A stretch of DNA of 64,000 bases from Costus lasius. Its lineage: Eukaryota; Streptophyta; Magnoliopsida; Zingiberales; Costaceae. The stretch is from NCBI GenBank assembly GCA_027563935.2, contig CM050449.1:87520371-87584370 (forward strand), given 5' to 3'. The position numbers were made by a program, and so were the translations under genes. A model generated the notes under the pieces. It was given only the letters and a program-made list of their open reading frames with translations. It was not told where the DNA came from and made no database searches. Shown here piece by piece: positions 31,926 through 42,237 of this stretch. How positions within the stretch are numbered: the stretch's first letter is position 1; every line of letters starts with the position of its first letter.

Positions 31926-32828
31926 AGGTGGGAGGTCCAGGGTTCGACTCTGGGATAGGCGCATATTCCTGGTGGGCGCACCTGAGCTGCAGATGGCGCT
32001 TGGGCCTTGGTTTGGGCCAAATGAGCAGCAAAAGTCCCATGAAGAAAAGCAAGTGAAGACTTAAGTTAATTAAGGTCTTACTTAGGCTATGGGCTTTTAC
32101 CACATAAGATCCATGCTTTCTTTTATTGTTTATATAAGTAGAACAACATGATTTATTTATCTTTTGCTATCACCATAGGAATTGCATGATAGTGAAGAAG
32201 ATAAAAGACCGTTAAAATCCAACGCTAAAATATCAAGCTCGTAAGCCTTCTGACGCGAAACCTCACTGTTCTGACTATCGTTGGAGCCGTGTTGTACCCA
32301 CTCAGTGGGCACGTCCATCTATCTTCAGACGGTGTTGGATTACACCTGCGTGTTACAGAGAAGGGATTTATCGCTTCTCGTTGCTCAGCATAGCACGTGG
32401 TGGTCCAGGGAGTAGGTCGGGTCAGCTTGACCATGTAGGCTACATATGTGGCGCATATGGTAGCACATGGAGGCAGCCATCTGTGGGATCAGAGACTGTG
32501 TTGTACCAACTCAGTTGGCACAGTCTGCTGGATTGCCCAGATGAAGGGGAATCGCACGGGTTGGCGATTGGCTGGGACAGCCTACCAGAGATTAGTGCTT
32601 GTACTCTCTGTGCATCTTATCTCGCCTCAGCGGGACGCGGAGACCAAGTATGAAATCTGGATTCCATCTCACTAAAAGAGTTCTACTCTTTCGGGCTGTT
32701 TTTGCTGGATTTTTCAGCCAGATAAAATAGTGAGAAAAGAATCTTTCTTAAGTCCTGGATTGATTCTCTACATTGATACTGACCTTGCTGTTCTTGCATT
32801 GTTGTAGATTCCTGCAGCAACGAACACC
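31926..32828 (+). other. Late leader of a copia copy
   Basis: It matches 8186-9087 of the intact element, beginning inside the tRNA-like module. The TATA-like element, both TCA-loop hairpins and the GTTGTAG acceptor-like site before gag are retained. Confidence 0.8.
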
Positions 32829-33406
32829 ATGAGCTTCAATGTGCGATCCCTACTGGAAAGGGAGAAGTTTGCTGGGCCAAACTTCTCAGACTGGTTCGGA
32901 CACCTTAAGATCGTTCTTAAGGCAGAGAGGAAACTGTATGTCCTCGAGACGGCTGTGCCGCCTCAACCCGCTGCGAACGCCGCAAGGGCGGTTCGTGAAG
33001 CTTATGAAAAGCATGTCAATGATAGCATTGATGTCGCTTGCCTGATGCTAGCGTCTATGACGCCACCGCTGCAGCGTCAGCATGAGGATATGTCGGCTAT
33101 AGAGATTATAGCGAACCTCAAGATGCTGTATGCTGCACAGGCGAGGACTGAACGCTATAATCTGACCAAGCTTTTCTTTCAGAGCAAACTGGCTGAAGGG
33201 AGCCCAGTGGGAGCTCACGTGCTCAAGATGATTGGGCACAAGGAGGCTCTAGAGAAACTGGGGCATACCATCAATCAGGAGCTTGCTGTAGACATTATTC
33301 TGCAGTCTCTCCCGCCCTCTTTCGATGCGTTCATCATTAACTTTAATATGAACAAAATCGACTGTACTCCGGCAGAGCTGCTGAATATGCTCTTGACTAC
33401 TGAGGA
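32829..33406 (+). pseudogene. Copia gag, truncated and fused to LTR
   Basis: The ATG at 32829 starts a gag nearly identical to residues 1-193 of the intact polyprotein (FNVRSLLEREKFAGPNFSDW, LNMLLTTEE). At the codon after TTEE the sequence switches to LTR at 33407, and a chimeric tail of about 37 residues follows to a stop at 33519-33521. The zinc knuckle is lost. Confidence 0.85.
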
Positions 33407-33648
33407 GACGACAAGGAGAAGCCATTCCTCATCTTGTGTGCGTCAACTAGGGAGAAGATCCCTTTCGATCTTTGCTTCCAACACACCATCCAAAGAATGG
33501 CGATGGTATGAACCTTCTTGATGTTTGCAATCGGTCTTTTCTATAGTTGATCATATATCATGCTAGTGATCCCTAGAAACCCTTTTTCCGCTGCAAAATT
33601 ATACATGCGCCCTTTAGGGTTTCGCTCCCCCTTGAAGGGGACCCTTCA
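33407..33648 (+). repeat. 3' end of an LTR (242 bp)
   Basis: Matches 27731-27972 with, by eye, one substitution (CATCC against CATGC near 33489). It ends CCCTTCA before the right CATGC. Confidence 0.9.
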
Positions 33649-34936
33649 CATGCAACACTGAATACACTAGGCTTTCACGAGGATGTTCATTGGCTTTTCC
33701 AGCGCATTGGGTGGGATCAGTTCCTTACCATTTCCTATTCCACGTACATCCCCATCACGCTGGAATTTCTATTGTTAGGGCCACAACCTGTGATAGCCCA
33801 TGGTCCGTGTTAGGCCTAACACGGACCATGGGCCTATCACGGGTCATGGCCCAAACAAATTGGGAGTAGGAGAAAAGATTATATAGTATATAAGGGTTAG
33901 TGGGCTTGCTATTGTTAACTTGGGCTTAAGAATTTTAATAAATTGGGCCACGTTGCAAATCAGTTCACCAAGTTAATGAATAGTTTGCTTACTAAGTGGG
34001 TCATAACAAATGTAACCCCATGGACGGGGGTATCCATGGGCCTAACACGGACCATGGGCCTATCACGGGTCGTGGCCCTAACATGTATCATCCATGGAGT
34101 TTCACGCCAACATCCACACAAATGACGACGATGACAGTTTATCTTTCTGCCTCAACAACACGGAGTTTGTGCTTACTTTATCGGAGTTAAATAAGATATA
34201 TGGATTTCCTACTGATGGGACGCGGCTGATCCCGAATGAGTTCAATGCCAACACCTTTTGGGAAATTCTTACTGGCGCCCGGCCCTTTGACACAAGGACT
34301 ACTCGAGCAACATCCCTCGGCAACCCAGTTTTGAAGTATGTTCACCGAGTCATGGGCCTCATGGCATATACTATCTTCGGCCGAGGGGAGTCTGATGGTC
34401 TTGTGCGTGCTTCTGAACTCTTATTCCTTTGGGCCATGTTGCATGGAGTCTGCCTCAACACAACCTTCTACTTTGCCAGGCAACTCCAGAAAGTTTCTAT
34501 GGTGCCGAAGGGTGCCATTGCTCTCGGGGGTCTTCTTACCCCACTTGCTCTTGTAGTAGGAATCCAACCCTATCATATAGAGAAAGCCCGTGGGAACTCC
34601 CAGCTTGACCTTGACTCCTGCATCTCGATGTGGATGATAGCCAAGGAAGGAGAGCTTTACCCTGGGAATGATGTCAAGCTACCATTGCCAAATCCTGCAC
34701 GTACCATAGTTCGTGAGTAGCGGAACTGGAGGGTGAAGGTTGTTGAGGATCATGATGTTCCTCTCAACACTAATCCACCACCACCTTCCCAGCGACCTAC
34801 CACCTAGTTGGACCACATGGAGATGATAATCCGCTTTATCCGGGACGCCCAACAAGAAACCCATCTTACCGTCAATGAAGGGTTTGATCAGCTTCGCGAC
34901 CTTGAGGCTGAAGTCGGACGCCAAGGATGGGTCTAG
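33649..34936 (+). pseudogene. Athila-type second ORF, 3' part
   Basis: After the composite the ORF resumes (HEDVHWLFQRIGWDQF, then TLEFL), is interrupted by a 311-bp fold-back element (33773-34083), and continues from 34084. The longest frame, 34094-34720, includes LNKIYGFPTDG, FWEILTGARPF, IFGRGESDGLVRASELLFLW and GALALGG-like text. Stops occur at 34718-34720, near 34805 and at 34934-34936. It is related to the minus-strand ORF at 57204-58374, which shares GRGxSDGxVRxSELxFLW. The role of this protein in Athila elements is not established. Confidence 0.65.
33773..34083. mobile_element. 311-bp fold-back element with TG..CA ends
   Basis: It starts TGTTAGGGCC and ends GGCCCTAACA. About 42 bases at each end are inverted copies (GCCACRACCYGTGATAG, CCCATGGTCCGTGTTAGG). 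The left end holds a second, head-to-head copy of the same 42 bases, giving a perfect 36-bp palindrome at 33797-33832 centred on GTGTTAGGCCTAACAC. Flanks TCTAT (33768-33772) and TGTAT (34084-34088) match at 4 of 5. Removing the element restores the Athila reading frame through LEFL. TG..CA with a 5-bp duplication is LTR-like; long inverted ends are transposon-like. The class is unresolved. Confidence 0.7.
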
Positions 34937-35245
34937 TCTTCCATCACGGAGTCTGTTCATGAACCTCAGTAGTGACTGCGTCGGCATTGGGGATAGCATC
35001 ATTAGTTTCACCATCACTTGGTCAGCTACTCTGTTACCAGTAGTTTCATTTCAGTTGTTAGTTTTCTTTTGTCAGATTGTCATTTCCCTTTTTGCATGTT
35101 TTACTTTTCTAGTAGTTTCAACATCTTAGGTGTCTAGCCCACCCCGTATCTATGATATTTGCTTAGCCTTTGGGATTGATTTGTTCTTTGAATACTTGAT
35201 TGATTGAGATGAGAATCTTGCATTCTTTGAAGTCTATATTGGTTA
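34937..35245 (+). other. Athila-like 3' untranslated sequence
   Basis: Noncoding, T-rich text after the second ORF (TTTCAGTTGTTAGTTTTCTTTT). It ends at GGTTA, the left target copy of the minus-strand copia. Confidence 0.45.
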
Positions 35246-37478
35246 TGTTAGGGAATACCTGGTGTAATTTAAAATTTTTGCAGTCCCAGGACGCAGCAGA
35301 AGCATTACACCCGAAACATATTCCTTTGCCCAAGGATCCATGCGAGGGAGAACACAAGGATGTGACAAGGATAATACCTCTATTGCTTGCTCGGTTCTTG
35401 AAGCCATGTTCGAAGACAATCAAGTGCTCGCCCTCTACAAGTATCCACGCGTCGACTCCTTGATCGTTGCTCCCTTCCACGCTTGGTGCTAGCCTCGGGA
35501 AGAGAATCAAGCCTTAGGGTTCCTTCACTTCTCTTGTGCCACCTCCAAGATGAAAGCGCCAAGAAGAGATGAGGAGGAAGATGATGCCGCCAAGCTCTTC
35601 TTGTTCTTGCACCAAGACAAGGAAATGATGATGCTTGCGGCTATGGAAGAATATGAAGACACCATGCACTCCTCCTTCTTGCACCAAAGAGAGAGGAAGA
35701 AGAGGATGCTTGCGGCTTCAAGAAGGAAGAAGGTTGCGCCACCTCTATGCACTCTCACCCTTATGCTTGCGCCTCCTCTTGATGTGCTCATGCCTCCAAG
35801 GATTGAACACACGAACCAACCTCCCAAGAGGGGGCGGCAAGGGTCCTATTAATAGGACAAGGGGTGGCTAGGGCAATGGCTAGGATCATGCCAAGTGGGC
35901 GGCTAGGATAAAGGAGTCTTGAGGTAAGGAAAGTCTCCAAGACTTTACCATAAACCTCATTCAACCTATCCTAATTTGCCCAATGGCCATATCAGCCCAA
36001 GACATGCCTTAGAGGCATGCATTCCATCCAAGGAGAAGGGCTAGGCGCAACAAGCAAGAGGAATTCGGCTAGAGTGGTGTCTTGGGAGAAATTAGGGTTT
36101 GAGGTAAGGTAAGTCTCCAAGACTTAACCATATACCTCTTCCCAACATCCATATGCGCCTAGGAACATCCCATAAAGGTTCTCAAGCCATATTAGCCCCA
36201 AGAATTGCCTTAGAGGCAAGGTTTCCATCAAGGGAGAAAGGGCAAGGCGCCTTTTACTTCCTTAATGAAGCAAAACCGCCCACTTCACCCCATTATGCCC
36301 CTAGGGGCTAATGGGTGAAGACTTCTCCCCATTATACCCTTTTAGCCAATTCTCTCTTCATGACAACTAATTATTGGGCCTCATTGAATAATGAGCAAGC
36401 CCAAACTTCATGGCATGGGTTGATTAAGCTATTGGATCCAATCCAATGCAACCCTAATCCAAATGTGACCAATCTAGGTCAATTTCGGGTCAACCTGCCA
36501 AAAATGAAGTTTGGCTCTAATAACCTTCTTCCAACTCATCAGGCCCATTGGCGCTGATGAAATCTTCCAAATGGATCCAAGTTATCCAATAACTTGATCC
36601 TAAGGCTTCTGATTATAGCAACGTCAAGAGTCTATTGCGTGTGACCCCGTAAGATCCTAATGACGATGGCAATGATGTAAACATCATAAGTGGTGAGGGG
36701 TATCTAGCAACACATCACTACTACCCATGTCATAGGACTTAAGTCATATGACAACAACTCCTAACCAAACAATGAGGATTCCCATGCATTATAGATCCCT
36801 TTGCCTAAATTGATATCCTGCCATTGGATTAGTCTCAAGTTCATCAATCTAATGCATTGGTCATGACTGAACTAGTGTGGCCACACATTCCTATCATGCA
36901 CCAATAAGGTGGGGCGCCCCCCGAGTAGATATCATGCTTCCAATAAGGAAGGGGCAAATCCTACTATTGGTCATCCATGTCTCTACATGACTTATGACAT
37001 GCCCAATGACAGTCGTTTTGGTCTCCCAATTACGGAGAAACGTAAGACTGTATCAAAGCATACCCATCATCAAATCTAGATATGAATACCTCAAGTCTAA
37101 GGATCAATGCAAACCTCTTGCATGTGAGATTGACTTTTTGACTAGACAAGTCAATCCTCACGGTGGATCACTCCAGTGCATCCAATGCACCTGTATGTCT
37201 GCGTTACTGTGCCCCGCACCTAACCAGCCCATACACCAGTCTCACATGTACCAAAGCTGTCTCATATCTGCTAAGGTACCTGGACTGGGGATAGCTTATG
37301 AGAATGGATCCAACCAAACTCCTAGGACATTATTTATGCAGCTCAATACATCAACGCAGGTAGAGAAGTCTGCATAATAACGACCATGCTTCTATAAAGA
37401 ATAACAATTCCATCAAAGTACATTCAAACAATGCCCGACCATGTCCAAACATTGGTCTGCAGGGCATAAACACCAACA
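35246..37478 (-). repeat. 3' LTR of the minus-strand copia
   Basis: The minus-strand reading starts TGTTGGTGTTTATGCCCTG and ends GGTATTCCCTAACA. Short frames at 35525-35871 and 36315-36557 recur in the other LTR and are not genes. Confidence 0.9.
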
Positions 37479-37494
37479 ATCTCCCACTTGCACT
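37479..37494 (-). other. Polypurine tract of the minus-strand copia
   Basis: ATCTCCCACTTGCACT on the plus strand, that is AGTGCAAGTGGGAGAT on the minus strand, the same tract as in the intact family. Confidence 0.8.
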
Positions 37495-37739
37495 AAGACC
37501 AAGGGCAACTGATGTTTAGTCAGTTCCAATGTCTCTAGTATGACCCATTTAGCTTCCGCTGTGCCAGAGGCTATGTCAGTGGGTTTTTCCAGATTGCTAT
37601 CTGTGTTTATTTTAATAAATTTGATCATCATCCTTATCCATAATCTCTAAGATCAGATGATATGCTGCAGTACATACTTGAGCACTAAGTTCCTTGACTT
37701 ATGCTATGGCCCCAGTAAGAACTATACTGGACCATCAAG

Positions 37740-40700
37740 CACCAGGAACTAAATCAAGTTCAAATGAATGAAGCTGCTTCCTTGGCTGCCACAAGAAGCT
37801 GCAATGTACTCAGCCTTATTTGTAGAATTTTGCCACTATGGTTTGCATAACGCTCTTTCAGCACATAACACCACAACAAGGCAAAGCGCAAATCCTGGCT
37901 GTGGTCATAAGACTGGAACGAAGTATCAGTGTACCCTTGTATACAAAATTCTTCCTGTCTATCATATACTAGATTTCAATCCTTTATACTTCCCAAGTAT
38001 ATATAAGGATTGCTTTCACAGCTATCCAGTGTTAAACACTAGGATCTGATTGAAACTTGCTGGCTATGCTCCAAGCATTTGCCACAAATGGTCTTGTGTA
38101 TATTACACAAAGCATGATCTATCCTATACCCAATGTATCAGGATTTTAGACCCATGTTATTACTCTCCAGCTGTGTCAAAGGACATAGCATCCTTGTGAG
38201 AGTTAGACCATATCTCTCTAGAAGGTATCAATATCCAATATAAACCTCTCCAGAAACTCTTGGATGAACGTAGATTGACTAAAGGGCAATGACTTTCTTG
38301 GATCTCTATCTATAGATCCTCATGCCTAGGATGTAGGCATCATTCCCTAGATCATTCTTCTCGAAATACATCTCAAGCCTTTTCTTCACCATGTGAAGAG
38401 CTGAGATGTCATTCCATGTGAGGAGAATATCATCAATCATCTAGAATAAGAAATACTATTAAGGTGCTCCCACTGATCTTCTTGTAAACACAGGCTCTTT
38501 TCAACATGCTTGTATAAGACCATGCATATCCTTATGGCCTATGTATGAAAACCTTTCAGCTATTTCCATATGGACATACTCTTGCAGAAATCCATTAAAA
38601 AAAGCAATTTTCAACATGCCATAACAGAGATTGCAACAAGTAGATACCTAATGGACTCAAACAAAGCTTCTAGTGAAAAATTTCTTCACTATCCACCCAA
38701 TGGATTTGCCTGAAATTTCTATTCACTAGCTTGCCTTTACGGTAGCAATGTTACCTTCCATGTCTATCTTCCTAGAAGATCCATTTACAGCCTGTGGGTA
38801 TAACCCCTTTGGCGGCTCATCCAAGTCCCAGACTTGATCAGCAGATATGGAGTCCATTATGGTTCTCATGGCGCTTAGCCATGTCCTGGAATCTGGTCCA
38901 CCGACCGCTTCCATTTCATCATAAGTCTTAGATTCATCCCAGATGAAAAATTCGTCATGCCCAGCATTTCGAATCCATCCAGACTTATATGGTTTCTATG
39001 TTACTTGAACTACAGGTTGACTTTCAACCTGTATATGAGATTCTACTCTCCATTTGTGTCTAATTGTATTGTGGTTGATTCTGGACCTTGTCCAAATCAA
39101 ATCTACTCCCACTAGCTTCTTTCAAAAGAAATATCTTCTCAAGAGAGACAACAGTTTGAGCAACAAATAGTTTGTTCTCTTCGGGATAGAATAAGCACTC
39201 TACGGTGCTCCACAAAACACATACTTTTGAATCACTGCATATTACATTCCTAAATCCTTTGAAGAAATGGGATATCTGCAGTTTCCAACTCAAAAGCTAT
39301 CTTAGACACACTTTCCTATAGAGTGGCAGTACATCTGTTTGCATGGCATCATAGTAGTATATTTGCATGACTATTCAAAGATGGAACCACATCCAATGTG
39401 TTCCTCTTTCTTTCTTTGAAATTCACCACACAGTGGTGTTCTAAGTAAGCTGTGAGATAACCCCACACTCCTTAGGACAGTCATCAAATTCTCCACTAAT
39501 CACCTTGATCCAATCAAAGTGCTTTAATAGATCCTCCAATTTGACTCAATACTTCATTTGTGAACTTCTTGGATTTCTCCAAAGTTCTTAGGTTGGATAA
39601 GGCATACCCACACCTGATGAAGTATATAACACCTCTTAGTGCTTGTTTACATGGGTCCACACACATTGCTGTGTAATAGATCCAACAAGCCACTTACCCT
39701 TCAACCCTTTATGGTGAAGGCAACATCTGTCACTTTGTTCCTTTGAACAAGGCTCACATTTATCATAATCCTAAAAGGATAATGATCCCAATAGTCCATT
39801 GACCTTTGGATGTGACCATTGTTCAATGGTTCAAGAGACAATGCCATAAGAGGATGTTAATTGAATCAATGGATCTGATATTGTGTTACATATAGAGCCA
39901 CAAACTATTATCAACTGTATCACTTCAATAGAACATCTCAGTTTTAAAGAAAAATATCATTTATTATTTCAAACTGAAATCCTTTCCAAAAGGAATGATG
40001 TTCTAATACATAAGCTGATACATAATAGCAAAGTTCTAGATAAAGTCTTCAAGGCAGTGAGATGATATCAACAGCAGCATCCAATGCTCCGTCCCTAACC
40101 CGAGAGTCGATCCCACCAAGCCTCATGGTCCTACTTCTTTTGAGCTCCTGCATATGAAAAACATATGTAAGCTTCACATGCGGTACTCAGTACCCATGAA
40201 TAAGAAGTAGACAAAAGACCTCAGTAACACAATACCTGAAGCGGATGGATTACATCCCTTCTTCTTTGCCATGCTCTTCTTGGCCATCAATCCTCTTCGA
40301 AATACCCATGCATTCCCAGTCTTCCGAAGTATTAGCTTCGAAGATACAGAACCATGGTCATTCTCAGATTTAGTCATACACTCTGAAGATCCAACAGAAC
40401 TCTCCTGATCATTGTCTATAGAGCATGGTGTGAAGAGACCTTTGAGATGTATGATAAGATCATAAATCCCCATCTCATCACACTCAACCTTGACCTCTGG
40501 GGTCATGCACTCTAAGACAAGAGCAGTGTACTATTCGTTATCTTCACAATATTCAAAATAGACATTCTACTCCCACTCAGTAGTGAAATACACACTGGGC
40601 TGGGATGGAGGTCTTTCAAGAAGATGCACCTTATTTTCTTGTTCGAGTATCTTGGACAAAATCTTGAACCACTTTGTCCAATTTGTCCCATCCAATTTGT

Positions 40701-40740
40701 TTTTATAGAGTTTCAATCTTAGATCAGGAGATGCCTTCTA
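37740..40740 (-). pseudogene. Decayed copia gag-pol
   Basis: Fragments appear in the expected minus-strand order. Gag start is near 40700-40590 (KLDGTNWTKWFKIL, HLLERPP) with gag middle near 40500-40440 (YDLIIHLKGLF). An integrase scrap is near 39490 (ECGVISQLT) and post-integrase text lies at 39293-39060 (PEENKLFVAQTVVSLEKIFL). The start of RT is at 38914-38710 (RTWLSAMRTIMDSISADQVWDL) and an RNase H scrap near 37840-37780 (AEYIAAS). Frameshifts and stops separate all of them. No catalytic RT motif survives that I can read. Confidence 0.7.
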
Positions 40741-40899
40741 CAATAAGCAAATAAGTAAAATAAGTACTATGACAAAGCAGTTAACAAGGACTTTAACTTA
40801 AATGCTATGCTCCCACTATTTCCAAAAAAAAGTTGAGAACTCTCAAACTCAACATGGAAAGAGGTGAGTAGGATCCTAATTTCACATGAGGTCTCCGCG

Positions 40900-41240
40900 A
40901 CTCACGAGGGTGAGTTGGGATGCACAGAATGATCTCATGCTTCTTCAGGTAGGCATGCCAGCCAATTGTGCCGTGCATAATTCCTCTTAGTTAAGACAGA
41001 CTAGGCGCCCTGTGTCCAGCGAGGGCTGGATACAGCACAGAACCCTATCCTCTCAACAGCTGCCTCTAGTGATTCATCATGTCAGTGACATATGAAAAAA
41101 CTAGTCAAGTCAGATCCTAATCATTATGCCCAGGGTCAACGAGTTTCCTTGCGAAGGCGCGCCCGATTAAAACGGACTGGGGAAACCATTGGCACCACAC
41201 ACCTCCTAAAGATAAGTGGGTGTGTCCCACGAGGGTGGGA
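40900..41240 (-). other. Three leader hairpins with the same loop
   Basis: On the minus strand ACTCAC-CCTC-GTGAGT (40900-40915), TCCAGC-CCTC-GCTGGA (41015-41030) and TCCCAC-CCTC-GTGGGA (41225-41240) each form a 6-bp stem with the loop CCTC. The stems differ but stay paired. They lie in the leader between primer site and gag, the same region as the TCA-loop hairpins of the intact family. Confidence 0.65.
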
Positions 41241-42220
41241 AACAGTTCACAACACCACCGATCGATAGTTTGATGAGGGCTACACGTTAGAAGGCTATTG
41301 ACTTGATATTTCAATGAGAGTTTCTGCATGTTTATTTTATTCTTTTCTAGCATGCAGTTTTCCTATGGTTATGGCAGCAAAGGAAAAACATCACAGGCAT
41401 GCTATGGACAAAATAATAAACCATCACAGGCATGCTAGTTTGGTCGATATGGTCATAGCCCTTTTCATACACATAACTTGTCACGAGCCATGTGACATGT
41501 TATCGTGCATCCAAGGGTTGCGAGTCCCTATAGCAGATCAGCCCATGCCAGAAGCCGAAAGCATGTGTCCTTCCTTCAGCCGCAAGTCCATCACCATGCT
41601 TCCAAAGCTGGCGCCACTTCTGACTCCAATTGAAGAAGACTCCTTGTTGTCAAGATGAAGCCTTAACCTATCTTATAATTCTACATCTATTCTAAACAAG
41701 ATGAAAAATTCTTTACAACAAGATAGGGAGAGAACCACACGCAGGTGGAAAGAGATTTTACAAGCATTCATCACAAGTGGAAACATGCTTCCACATCACA
41801 ACATAAGAGGGCACTCGCTATGACCATATCAACCCAATCAAGTGGCGCATGTAAAATTTGAAAATCCGAAAAAAATCAAATTTTAGCACCTTATGTGCCA
41901 ACATCATCCAAAGCACTCTCTTAACCAAATTTATGCCAAAATTTAGATCAAGTTCCATGATGATTTCATAGACCCTATCGGCTGGCAGTTTTGTCAGATC
42001 AAGAGACCCGGCCAGTCCGAAGACACAATGCCCGTCCTACTTGACAAAACTACATGCGCCTTCGGTCTTAAATCAAACATAAAACAAAATCAAATTTCGG
42101 CCATAAATTGAAAAGAGAGGTTTAGATGAAAAATGCTTTCTACGTGAAATGCGCATGGATAGAAGAAAAATTTTCCAAAAATTTTTCATACAAGCAAACA
42201 TACACCTTGTGTTTCTTGCA

Positions 42221-42236
42221 AGTAGCTCTGATACCA
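42221..42236 (-). other. Primer-binding site of the minus-strand copia
   Basis: Minus-strand TGGTATCAGAGCTACT, one base from the LTR end, fits initiator tRNA-Met priming. Confidence 0.9.
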
Positions 42237-42237
42237 C

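Larger units (their letters stand above)
26295..33648 (+). mobile_element. Rearranged copia composite, same family as the intact element
   Basis: The whole block is flanked by CATGC (26290-26294 and 33649-33653), so it occupies one insertion site. The order inside is: full LTR, start of leader, RT-RNase H, polypurine tract, second full LTR, late leader, gag, last 242 bases of an LTR. Coding parts are therefore permuted (pol before gag). Compared with the intact element, about 3.5 kb is missing at 28500/28501, about 0.93 kb (including the primer site) at 31925/31926, and all of pol plus about 1.4 kb of LTR at 33406/33407. The outer LTR pieces are almost identical to each other; the middle LTR is a diverged subtype. 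Confidence 0.85.

Noticed and set aside
35525..35871. Overlapping 60-100 codon frames on both strands, also at 42517-42863
   Set aside because: They lie in the two LTRs of the minus-strand copia and repeat exactly; no evidence for translation.
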